From Methanobacteriota archaeon (GTDB taxonomy: Archaea > Halobacteriota > Syntropharchaeia > JACQPP01): a DNA stretch of 13,804 nt. Location: contig JACQPP010000009.1 in the NCBI GenBank assembly GCA_016207465.1, forward strand, positions 1-13,804, in the 5' to 3' direction. Made by a program: the position numbers and the translations under genes. Of this stretch, positions 1 through 7,899 are shown piece by piece. Under the pieces are notes generated by a model. That model saw nothing but the letters and a program-made list of their open reading frames with translations. It made no database searches and was not told the DNA's origin. Within the stretch, counting starts at the first letter, position 1. Every line of letters starts with the position of its first letter.

Positions 1-1937
<1,937 letters not shown>

Positions 1938-1939
1938 GG

Positions 1940-1950
1940 CTACCTCTTCC
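1940..1950 (-). promoter_or_regulatory. Ribosome binding site of carB overlapping the carA stop
   Basis: On the minus strand GAGG (1946-1943) overlaps the carA TAG stop (1942-1940) and lies five bases before the carB GTG. This sets the carB start and suggests translational coupling of the two subunits. Confidence 0.6.
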
Positions 1951-3043
1951 CCCGGGTTGTCTCGATGAGGCGGAGGAACTCCCCGAAGAGGAACCGGCTG
2001 TCCCGGGGCCCCGGGGCGGCCTCGGGGTGGTATTGGACGCTGGAGAGGGGGAGTTCGGTGTGGCCCATTCCCTCCACGGTCCCGTCGTTGGCGTTGACCT
2101 TGGTGACCCGCAGTCCGGTGGACTCCAGGCTCCGGGGGTCCACGGCGTAGCCGTGGTTCTGGCTGGTGATGAACACCCGCCCTGTTTCGAGGTCCTTGAC
2201 GGGCTGGTTGGAGCCCCGGTGGCCGAATTTGAGTTTGTATGTCTTGCCCCCCATGGCGAGGGCGAGGAGCTGGTGGCCGAGGCAGATGCCGAAGAGGGGG
2301 AGCCGCTGCTCCGCGAGGCCCCGGATGGTCCGGTGGGCGTAGGCGCAGACCGCGGGGTCCCCGGGGCCGTTGGAGACCACCACGCCGTGGGGCTCCAGGG
2401 CCATGATTTCCTTCGCTTCGAGGGTGGGGGGCACCTGGATGACCTCGGCCCCCAGCCCGTTCAGCTCCCGGACCATGTTCATCTTGACCCCGCAGTCGAT
2501 GAGGACCACGCGGTATCGGGGTTTTTCCACCGTGTGGCGGATGGTCTCGCGGGTGGCCACGCGGGGGACCCAGTCCACTCCGCCGAGGTCGAAGCGGCGC
2601 GCCTCCTCCCGGAGGGCCTCCGGCCTCGGGGTCTTCCGCCCGACTTCGAGGACGCCGGGGATGACCCCGTGGCTGCGGATGCGGCGCACGAGGGCCCGGG
2701 TGTCCACACCGGCCATTCCGGGGATGTTCTCCGAGCGAAGCCACGCGTCGAGTCCCCGGTTGGACTCCCAGTGGCTGGGGACCCGGCAGGACTCGCGCAC
2801 GATGGTCCCCTCCGCCCGGATGCCCGTGGATTCTCCGTGGGGCGGGGTGGCGTAGTTGCCGATGAGGGGGTAGGTGAAGAGGAGTATCTGTCCCTTGTAG
2901 GAGGGGTCGGTGAGGGCCTCCACGTAGCCGGTCATGGAGGTGTTGAACACCACCTCCCCCACCGCGCGGCCGGGGGCCCCGATACCCTCCCCCTCGATGG
3001 TTGTCCCGTCGGCCAGGGCGAGGAGCGCCCGGAGCGTTTCCAT
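1940..3043 (-). CDS. carA: Carbamoyl-phosphate synthase small (glutaminase) subunit
   Basis: Glutamine amidotransferase subunit that hydrolyses glutamine and channels ammonia to CarB. The product is 367 residues, normal for the family (E. coli 382). Residues 1-150 form the CarA-specific N-terminal domain with FNTSMTGYVEALTDPSYKGQ. The class I glutaminase domain follows, with the nucleophile Cys254 in FGICLGHQ and the His339/Glu341 pair in QYHPE; the triad is complete. The frame stays open up to a GTG at 3064, but I chose ATG 3043: it gives the usual N-terminus (METLRALLAL) and lies about 31 bases after a TTAAAAAG box preceded by GAAAG, fitting a leaderless transcript. It is transcribed with carB two bases downstream and diverges from the CDP-alcohol transferase gene. 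Confidence 0.97.
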   Translation of the reverse strand: METLRALLALADGTTIEGEGIGAPGRAVGEVVFNTSMTGYVEALTDPSYKGQILLFTYPLIGNYATPPHGESTGIRAEGTIVRESCRVPSHWESNRGLDAWLRSENIPGMAGVDTRALVRRIRSHGVIPGVLEVGRKTPRPEALREEARRFDLGGVDWVPRVATRETIRHTVEKPRYRVVLIDCGVKMNMVRELNGLGAEVIQVPPTLEAKEIMALEPHGVVVSNGPGDPAVCAYAHRTIRGLAEQRLPLFGICLGHQLLALAMGGKTYKLKFGHRGSNQPVKDLETGRVFITSQNHGYAVDPRSLESTGLRVTKVNANDGTVEGMGHTELPLSSVQYHPEAAPGPRDSRFLFGEFLRLIETTRGKR

Positions 3044-3068
3044 TCTCCCCGGTCCCCTAGACACAGCC

Positions 3069-3088
3069 GCTTTTTAACTCTTTCTATC
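3069..3088. promoter_or_regulatory. Shared TATA-like box between carA and the CDP-alcohol transferase gene
   Basis: The only AT-rich run in the 56 bases between the two start codons is TTTTTAA at 3071-3077. Read on the minus strand it is TTAAAAA, preceded by a BRE-like GAAAG, about 31 bases before the carA ATG. Read on the plus strand it is TTTTTAA about 26 bases before the ATG at 3100, with no clear BRE. Both distances suit leaderless archaeal transcripts. That one box drives both genes is inferred. Confidence 0.55.
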
Positions 3089-3099
3089 CCATTATCCTT

Positions 3100-3717
3100 A
3101 TGCTCGACCCGGTTCTTCGCAGGGGCACGCGGCGGTGGCTGGAACCGCCGGCGGCGTTCCTGGCGGGGGCCGGGGTCAGCCCGGCGGCCCTGACCCTCGG
3201 GGGGCTGGTGCTGGGGGGGGCGGCGGGGGTCCTCCTCTATGTCTCTCCGGGGAGCCGGGGGGCCCTGCCGGTGGCGGCCCTCTTCATCTTCCTCTCGGGT
3301 TATCTCGATGGGCTGGATGGGGCGGTGGCCCGCCGGGTGGGGGCCACCCCGCGGGGGGACTTCCTGGACCACGCCGCCGACCGCTACGGGGACCTGGCCC
3401 TCTACGGGGGGCTCGTGCTGGCCGCCTACGCCCCGGTGGAGGTGGGGGTGGTGGCCCTGGCGGGCATCTTCATGACCAGTTACCTGGGGACTCAGGCCCA
3501 GGCCGTCGGGCTGGGCCGCCACTATGGGGGCCTCCTGGGGCGGGCCGACCGCATGGCCCTCACCGCCGCCGCGGCCGTGGCCGCCTACCTCTATCCCTCG
3601 CCATTGGGTCCCTGGGGGCTCCTCGGGTGGCTGGTGGTCTTCCTCGCCGTGGCCACCCACCTCACCGCCCTCCAGAGGTTCCGCGCCGCGTGGAGGGGAC
3701 TCGGAGCGAAGCCGTGA
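3100..3717 (+). CDS. CDP-alcohol phosphatidyltransferase, probable archaetidylinositol-phosphate synthase type
   Basis: Integral membrane enzyme that moves a polar alcohol phosphate onto a CDP-activated lipid, releasing CMP; in archaea the lipid is CDP-archaeol. The 205-residue protein has the full family signature DxxDGxxAR(x7)GxxxDxxxD at residues 70-94, with Asp70, Asp73, Asp90 and Asp94 all present. About six hydrophobic segments surround it. Its length and the segment after the signature (SYLGTQAQAVGLGRHYGG) suit the archaeal group that includes archaetidylinositol-phosphate synthases, but the head group (inositol phosphate, glycerol phosphate or serine) cannot be fixed by eye. ATG 3100 is the first start in frame and has a TATA-like box 26 bases upstream, so it is probably leaderless. 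It diverges from carA; no functional link is evident. Confidence 0.85.
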   Translation: MLDPVLRRGTRRWLEPPAAFLAGAGVSPAALTLGGLVLGGAAGVLLYVSPGSRGALPVAALFIFLSGYLDGLDGAVARRVGATPRGDFLDHAADRYGDLALYGGLVLAAYAPVEVGVVALAGIFMTSYLGTQAQAVGLGRHYGGLLGRADRMALTAAAAVAAYLYPSPLGPWGLLGWLVVFLAVATHLTALQRFRAAWRGLGAKP

Positions 3718-3720
3718 GGG

Positions 3721-3737
3721 GCGAAGGTTTCTTATAG
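3721..3737 (+). promoter_or_regulatory. Probable BRE/TATA element of thyX
   Basis: GCGAAGG (3721-3727) followed by TTTCTTATAG (3728-3737) resembles an archaeal BRE plus TATA box. Initiation would fall near 3760, leaving a leader of about 15 bases that contains GAGG (3763-3766) nine bases before the thyX ATG. The box starts three bases after the stop of the preceding gene. Confidence 0.55.
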
Positions 3738-3775
3738 CATCTCATGTTTCTCCCGGCGTAGCGAGGCCAACGACG

Positions 3776-4540
3776 ATGGTGAAGGTGACCCTGGTGGACC
3801 ACATGGGCTCCCCCCAGCTGGTCTTCGACTACCTCCGCTACCTCACCTGGCCCCGGGACCTGGAGGAGCGCCTCGGCCGGGTGCCCCGGGTGGAGGAGAT
3901 GATGGAGCTCATCGTGGACCGGCAGTACACCCCGGTGCTGGAGCACATCGCCTACACCTTCCTCCTGGAGGACATGAGCATGGCCATCAGCCGCGAGTTC
4001 CTCGAGCACCGCATGGCCAGCCACATGGGGCGCTCCTCCCGGGGGTTCCAGAAGGGATGGAAGCCCACCTACGTGGTCCCCGGGGCCATCCAGAAGGACC
4101 CCAAGGCGAAGAAACTCTACTCCCGCATCATCGAGGAGTCCGTGGAGGGATTCGGCGAGCTCCGCAAGATGGGGGTCAAGCAGGACGACGCCCGCTTCGC
4201 TCTCCCCTTCGGCACCCACTGCGCCTACCTCTGGACCATCAATGCCACCAGCCTCATGAACTTCCTCGGCCTCCGCCTCTGCCCCCGCGCCTACCGGGAG
4301 GTCCAGGACATGGCCCAGCAGGTCTACGACCTCGTCCGCAAACTCCACCCCGACCTCTGGAAGTTCGCGGGATGCCGGGGGGTCCAGCACCGCCTCTGCC
4401 CCGAGAACGAGGCCCGCGACCTCTCCGCCAAGAACTGCCCCTTCCTCGACCCCCAGAGCGACCGCTACATCCCCACCAAGGACGCCGTCGGCGAGCCCAT
4501 TCCCCCCCGGCGCCGCTGGGTCCCGGTCAAATGGGATTAA
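3776..4540 (+). CDS. thyX: Flavin-dependent thymidylate synthase, divergent
   Basis: ThyX methylates dUMP to dTMP using methylenetetrahydrofolate, FAD and NADPH. The 254-residue product keeps many family landmarks: His57 in the TPxxEH segment, a signature region at 71-91, Arg140 in DARFALP, and NATSLMNFLGLRLC at 156-169 followed by AYREVQDMAQQV. The signature is unusual. The family motif QxxRHRx7S reads ExxEHRx7S, so the Gln (position 74) and first Arg (position 77) are both Glu; Ser87 and Arg89 of the SxR part are kept. The usual NAR at 156-158 is NAT. A Cys-containing tail (CRGVQHRLC, KNC) follows. ATG 3776 was chosen because homology begins there and GAGG lies nine bases upstream; the open frame before it overlaps the preceding gene. 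ThyX family membership is firm; catalytic competence is less so. Confidence 0.85.
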   Translation: MVKVTLVDHMGSPQLVFDYLRYLTWPRDLEERLGRVPRVEEMMELIVDRQYTPVLEHIAYTFLLEDMSMAISREFLEHRMASHMGRSSRGFQKGWKPTYVVPGAIQKDPKAKKLYSRIIEESVEGFGELRKMGVKQDDARFALPFGTHCAYLWTINATSLMNFLGLRLCPRAYREVQDMAQQVYDLVRKLHPDLWKFAGCRGVQHRLCPENEARDLSAKNCPFLDPQSDRYIPTKDAVGEPIPPRRRWVPVKWD

Positions 4541-4614
4541 ATCCGCAGATGACGCAGATTTCACAGATTCCGAGTTCCTGCTGAATCTGCGTCATCTGCG
4601 CAATCTTCGGATTT
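4539..4614. repeat. Imperfect palindrome with a 17-bp perfect stem and internal short repeats
   Basis: Positions 4544-4560 are exactly complementary to 4584-4600, leaving a 23-base loop. The outer bases add AAATCC (4539-4544) against GGATTT (4609-4614). The left arm is made of near-tandem 9-10 base units around CGCAGAT, CGCAGATT and CACAGATT. It begins inside the thyX stop codon and ends 13 bases before the Nudix start. It could be a small non-autonomous mobile element, a REP-like repeat or a terminator hairpin. No terminal duplication is visible and there is no second copy in the window. Confidence 0.8.
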
Positions 4615-4627
4615 CCGTGGACCCGTC

Positions 4628-5203
4628 ATGCACCTGACCCGCGACATCCTCGCCCCGGTGGAAGCCCGCTACGGGGCCCCCCGTGAAATCGACTACGGCA
4701 AAGTGGAAATCATGCCTGGGGAATACGTGATGGTCCGCATGAGCATTGACAAGAAGCGGGCCCACGACGTGACCCTCTTCATTCCCCGCGAGGATGGGGT
4801 GGTGGTCATCCGCAAGCAGAACTATCCCCGGGACCTCTACCGCCTCCCCAGCGGGGCGGTCCACCCCGGCGAGGACTTCGTGGAGGGACTCCGCCGGGAG
4901 GCCCGAGAGGAGACCGGCCTCGACGTGGAGCCCATCCGCTACCTCCTGCGGGCCCGGGTGCGCTTCACCCACGGAAGCCGATGGGAGGACTGGACCAGCC
5001 ACGTCCTCCTCGCCCGGGCCACCGGCGGCACACTCCAGCCCCAGGACACCCGCGAAATCGCCGAGGCCCGCGTGGCCTCCCCCCAGGAGTTCCAGACCAC
5101 CCTCCGACGGAGGCTCATGGAGATTGGCGGCGGGTTCACCTTCCGGGCCCGCGTCCAAGACGAACTTGTTCCCCTCTTCTCGCAATCCTCCGAAGCGGAG
5201 TAG
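4628..5203 (+). CDS. Nudix hydrolase
   Basis: Nudix enzymes cleave nucleoside diphosphates linked to another group, such as ADP-ribose, NADH, damaged nucleotides or CoA. The 191-residue protein carries a perfect Nudix box Gx5Ex7REUxEExGU at residues 76-98 (from GAVHPGE to REAREETGL), so all metal-binding Glu residues are present. A strand before it (DVTLFIPREDGVVVIRKQNY) and the surrounding layout look like the ADP-ribose pyrophosphatase branch, but the substrate cannot be read from the motif. ATG 4628 is the first start after the palindrome; a later ATG at residue 29 is possible, but would drop an N-terminal segment that looks like part of the fold. No clear SD is present and any TATA box would overlap the palindrome. 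Its position after thyX suggests, weakly, nucleotide-pool work. Confidence 0.9.
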   Translation: MHLTRDILAPVEARYGAPREIDYGKVEIMPGEYVMVRMSIDKKRAHDVTLFIPREDGVVVIRKQNYPRDLYRLPSGAVHPGEDFVEGLRREAREETGLDVEPIRYLLRARVRFTHGSRWEDWTSHVLLARATGGTLQPQDTREIAEARVASPQEFQTTLRRRLMEIGGGFTFRARVQDELVPLFSQSSEAE

Positions 5204-5211
5204 TTAGTTCT

Positions 5212-5225
5212 CGAAAACTTTATCC
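5212..5225 (+). promoter_or_regulatory. BRE/TATA promoter of the thiolase gene
   Basis: CGAAAA (5212-5217) followed by CTTTATCC (5218-5225) is a near-ideal archaeal BRE/TATA pair. Its centre lies about 28 bases before the thiolase ATG, so transcription should start at or next to the start codon. Confidence 0.7.
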
Positions 5226-5248
5226 GCTCTCCTGTCGAGCCCGCCCTC

Positions 5249-6418
5249 ATGGAAGAGCCTGTGATTGTCGACTGCGTGCGGACCCCCATCGGGAAAAAGA
5301 ATGGCAAGTTGAGCGGCGTGCGGGCGGACCAGATGGTGGTCCACCTCCTCAACTCCCTGCTGGAGAGGACGAAGATTGAGCCGAAGATGGTGGAGGACGT
5401 GATTGTGGGGTGCAACACCCCCATCGGGGAGTGCGCCCTCGATGTGGCCCGCACCTCGGTCCTCGCCTCCAACTTCCCCTACGACGTTCCCGGGGTGACC
5501 CTGAACCGCCAGTGCGCCTCGGGGATGCAGTCCCTCCACTTCGCCGCCATGGAGATTGCCACCGGCTACGGGGACATCGTCATCGCTGGAGGGGTGGAGA
5601 AGCAGTCCCTCTATGCCATCGGGATGGACGCCATGTTCCCCCAGCCCACCCCGCCGCACCCGAACATCGCGAAGAAGTACAAGTTCCGGGACCAGGGCTC
5701 CTCCGCCGAGCTCATCGCCCAGAAATACAACCTGGGCCGCGAGGCCATGGACCAATTCGCCCTCTGGAGCCACCAGAAGGCCGCCCGGGCCATCCGGGAG
5801 GGGAGGTTCAAGCGGGAGATTGTCCCCATCGAGGCCCCCCAGAAGGAGGGCCCCCCCATTGTGGTGGACACCGACGAGAACGTTCGCCCCGACACCACCC
5901 TGGAGAAGATGGCCGCCCTCAAGCCCGTCTTCAAGGTCGGGGGCTCGGTGACCGCCGGGAACTCCTGCCCCATCAACGACGGGTCCTGCCTGGTGATGCT
6001 CGCCAGCCGCCGCGTCGCCGAGGAACTCGGCCTCCGGCCCCGGGCCCGCTTCCGCTCCATGGCCGTCGTCGGGGTGGACCCGGTCACCATGCTCCTGGGG
6101 CCCGCCCCGGCCATGAAGAAGGCCCTCCGCCGGGCCGAGATGACCCTTGACCAAATGCAGCTCATGGAGGTCAACGAGGCCTTCTCCTCGGTGGTCCTGG
6201 CCGCCGGCGCCGACCTCGGCCTCGACTACTCCCGGGACCCCCGCCTCAACGTCAACGGGGGGGCCATCGCCCTGGGCCACCCCACCGCCTGCTCCGGGGC
6301 CCGACTGGTCACCACCATGCTTCACGAGATGGAGCGCACCAGCCTGCGCTACGGCATCGCCTCCCTCTGCGTGGGCTTCGGGATGGGCATCGCCACCGTG
6401 GTCGAGAGACCCGGCTGA
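5249..6418 (+). CDS. Thiolase (acetyl-CoA acetyltransferase / 3-ketoacyl-CoA thiolase)
   Basis: Thiolases condense two acyl-CoA units or cleave 3-ketoacyl-CoA. The 389-residue protein has the full-length two-domain form. The nucleophile is Cys89 in NRQCASG, the same position as in the classic Zoogloea enzyme. His344 lies in NGGAIALGHP and the second catalytic cysteine is Cys374 in SLCVGFGMG; VNEAF is also present. The usual GHPLGxSG reads GHPTACSG and CxGGGxG reads CVGFGMG, small departures near the active site. This is the two-cysteine bacterial/FadA-like class, unlike the SCP-x-like thiolases that partner HMG-CoA synthase in archaeal mevalonate synthesis, so fatty-acid or hydroxybutyrate metabolism is more likely. 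Start ATG 5249 is supported by a leaderless promoter. It converges on the next gene with six bases between stops. Confidence 0.93.
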   Translation: MEEPVIVDCVRTPIGKKNGKLSGVRADQMVVHLLNSLLERTKIEPKMVEDVIVGCNTPIGECALDVARTSVLASNFPYDVPGVTLNRQCASGMQSLHFAAMEIATGYGDIVIAGGVEKQSLYAIGMDAMFPQPTPPHPNIAKKYKFRDQGSSAELIAQKYNLGREAMDQFALWSHQKAARAIREGRFKREIVPIEAPQKEGPPIVVDTDENVRPDTTLEKMAALKPVFKVGGSVTAGNSCPINDGSCLVMLASRRVAEELGLRPRARFRSMAVVGVDPVTMLLGPAPAMKKALRRAEMTLDQMQLMEVNEAFSSVVLAAGADLGLDYSRDPRLNVNGGAIALGHPTACSGARLVTTMLHEMERTSLRYGIASLCVGFGMGIATVVERPG

Positions 6419-6424
6419 CCGCCG

Positions 6425-7417
6425 CTAGTATCCCGGTGGAGGGGGCGGGGGAGGCATATCGCCCAGGGTGGGCGGCGGCTCATATCCCATTCCCACCCCT
6501 CCTCCGCCCCCATAGGGGTAGGGCGGGCGACGGCGTCTCCGCAGGGCCACCGCCGCCACGACGACAACCAGGAGAACCACCGCCACCACTCCCAGCAGCA
6601 CCCCGGAGAGCCGCGATGGCGGGGGCGCGGGGGTAGGCCGGGGAGTGGCCCGGGGAGCGGGGGCCGCCGGAGTCGGAGTGGGAGTGGGGGGCGCCGGGGT
6701 CTCCGGCTCCGGGGTGGGAGCGGGCGTCTGGACAGCCGGTGCGGCCTCGGGCGTGGGGGTTGCTTTCTGCACCCGGGAGGCCGCGAGGCGGATGGCCTCC
6801 TCGAAATAGGCCTCCGTGGACTTCAGGTCCGAGCGGAAATAGAAGGCGTCGGTCTTGCCGAAGACCGCGTGGGGAACCACCAGGAGGTAGCCCTGTCCCA
6901 CGCGGATTCCCCCGACCACCACATGCTCGCTGGTCTGGTATCTCTGGGCGTAATCCCAGGAGCCCCGCGTGAGTTTCAGGGAATGCAGGCTGCCCGCGGG
7001 GTTCGTATCCTGATAGACCTGGATGCTGTAACTCTTCCCCGACACCGGCCCCGGGACGGTCTGCCTCCAGAGGGACCCATCGTTGTATCCCACCAGCGCC
7101 CCCAGGTCCTTCTGGATGCCGAAGGACTCCAGCCACAGGGTGTTCACCCGGTTGCTCACCACCGCCACCCTCCCCCGGTTCAGGTGGGACTTGAGGAGGG
7201 AGGGGTCAATGTCACCCTCGTTGCCCACCAGTATCACGTCGGGGTTGTCCCGGTCAATCTGGGTGATGCCGAAGGGGACAATCTGGTGGCCCTGGACCAC
7301 CAGGTAGAACCGCGCCTTGTCGTCCTCCAGGAAGTTCCCCATGATTTTCACGGCCCCCGCCGTGGAGACCAGGGCCGCCAGAGAGATGCAGAGAAGAGCG
7401 AGAAGGAACGTCCTCAT
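6425..7417 (-). CDS. Membrane-anchored extracytoplasmic protein with a Pro/Thr-rich stalk, function unknown
   Basis: I do not recognise a named family. Residues 1-22 form a signal peptide (MRTFLLALLCISLAALVSTAGA). Residues about 23-215 form a soluble domain with alternating strands and helices (PDVILVGNEGDIDPSLLKSHLNRGRVAVVSN), faintly like a glutaminase-type Rossmann fold such as DUF4350; this is only a hint. A Pro/Thr/Ala stalk follows (about 217-268), then a strong transmembrane helix (about 270-292), an RRRRR stop-transfer run and a tail of about 38 residues rich in Gly, Tyr and Pro ending PPPPPPPGY. The expected topology puts the domain outside and the tail in the cytoplasm. ATG 7417 has TATATAA about 31 bases upstream, so the gene is probably leaderless. 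It could be a surface receptor or cell-envelope protein. Confidence 0.88.
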   Translation of the reverse strand: MRTFLLALLCISLAALVSTAGAVKIMGNFLEDDKARFYLVVQGHQIVPFGITQIDRDNPDVILVGNEGDIDPSLLKSHLNRGRVAVVSNRVNTLWLESFGIQKDLGALVGYNDGSLWRQTVPGPVSGKSYSIQVYQDTNPAGSLHSLKLTRGSWDYAQRYQTSEHVVVGGIRVGQGYLLVVPHAVFGKTDAFYFRSDLKSTEAYFEEAIRLAASRVQKATPTPEAAPAVQTPAPTPEPETPAPPTPTPTPAAPAPRATPRPTPAPPPSRLSGVLLGVVAVVLLVVVVAAVALRRRRRPPYPYGGGGGVGMGYEPPPTLGDMPPPPPPPGY

Positions 7418-7427
7418 ATATCTAAAA

Positions 7428-7441
7428 ACGTCACGTGTCGT
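7428..7441. promoter_or_regulatory. Imperfect 14-base palindrome between TATA box and start codon
   Basis: ACGTCACGTGTCGT has dyad symmetry ACG-x-CACGTG-x-CGT with one mismatched pair. It lies between the TATA box and the ATG of the membrane-anchored protein gene, where a bound repressor would block initiation. Operator function is inferred. Confidence 0.4.
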
Positions 7442-7444
7442 GGC

Positions 7445-7458
7445 TTATATACTTTCTG
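7445..7458 (-). promoter_or_regulatory. BRE/TATA promoter of the membrane-anchored protein gene
   Basis: On the minus strand TATATAA (7451-7445), preceded by CAGAAAG, matches an archaeal TATA box with BRE. Its centre is about 31 bases from the ATG at 7417, with no SD between. Confidence 0.7.
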
Positions 7459-7472
7459 CCGATTATAATCGG
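7459..7472. promoter_or_regulatory. Perfect 14-base palindrome, candidate operator
   Basis: CCGATTATAATCGG is a perfect palindrome. It covers the stop codon of the small gene at 7463-7807 and sits directly upstream of the BRE/TATA of the membrane-anchored protein gene, a usual place for an archaeal activator or repressor site. It could also act as a short transcript-end signal. Confidence 0.45.
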
Positions 7473-7807
7473 GCCAGTCTCTGCTGGAACTTCTCCAGCT
7501 CGCCGTAGAGGAAATCCTTGTCCCCCCGCATGGGGGTGCGCCGGGAGGTGTCCACCTCGCAGAGGCAGGAGACACGGTTTCCCCCGTCGGCGGGGGTGAC
7601 CTGGAGAGTCAGGACGGTGGGGGTGTCCTGGATTTTGTATCCCATCCATGAGCCCAATGCGTTTTTTCCCCGCCGGAACTCGAGGCGGGAGTCCTCCCGG
7701 GCCTCGACGCGGTAGTCGCACTTGGCCGAAAAGTGGCCCTGCGCCTCCTGGAGAATGCGCTGGGCCTCCACCGGGGTGGTGAAATTGTGGGTCACTCGCA
7801 GAGGCAT
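7463..7807 (-). CDS. Small conserved-looking protein of unknown function
   Basis: A 114-residue soluble protein that I cannot assign. It starts MPLRVTHNFTTPVEAQRILQE, a strand followed by an amphipathic helix, then a run of alternating strands (SRLEFRRGKNALGSWMGYKI, TVLTLQVTPADGGNRVSCLCEVD) and a C-terminal helix (DKDFLYGELEKFQQRLARL). This strand-rich body closed by a helix resembles small lipid- or ligand-binding folds of the START-like kind, but this is a guess from pattern alone. There is no signal peptide or membrane segment. The bases before ATG 7807 are pyrimidine-rich on the coding strand with no SD, and a T7 tract lies about 28 bases upstream, so a leaderless start is plausible. It precedes the membrane-anchored protein gene in the same direction, 45 bases apart, but that gene has its own promoter. 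Confidence 0.75.
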   Translation of the reverse strand: MPLRVTHNFTTPVEAQRILQEAQGHFSAKCDYRVEAREDSRLEFRRGKNALGSWMGYKIQDTPTVLTLQVTPADGGNRVSCLCEVDTSRRTPMRGDKDFLYGELEKFQQRLARL

Positions 7808-7860
7808 GAGGGAGGGGTAGGGAACTCCGGGAAAAAAACCTTGTGGTTCCGGCGGTTGGG

Positions 7861-7876
7861 GCGAAAGAATGATAGG
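7861..7876 (+). promoter_or_regulatory. Possible BRE/TATA element of the 7900 gene
   Basis: GCGAAAG (7861-7867) followed by AATGATAGG (7868-7876) lies about 28 bases before ATG 7900, the same geometry as the stronger promoters here. The TATA part is weak. Confidence 0.35.
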
Positions 7877-7899
7877 GATTGGCGGCGTATCGGGGTGTG

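Noticed and set aside
2027..3193. A 388-codon plus-strand open frame opposite carA
   Set aside because: Antisense shadow of carA; it also runs into the start of the CDP-alcohol transferase gene and shows no domain.
3524..3775. N-terminal extension of the thyX frame
   Set aside because: The extension overlaps the CDP-alcohol transferase gene and the thyX promoter, and its residues (poly-Pro, Trp, Ser) look non-coding. Homology begins at ATG 3776.
5204..6325. A 373-codon minus-strand open frame opposite the thiolase
   Set aside because: The thiolase has all catalytic motifs in the other strand; this frame is rich in Gly, Val, Asp and His without any motif.
6640..6790. Apparent repeat array in the membrane-anchored protein gene
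   Set aside because: The repetition is codon-level low complexity encoding the Pro/Thr/Ala stalk, not a CRISPR or mobile repeat: there are no spacers or constant units.
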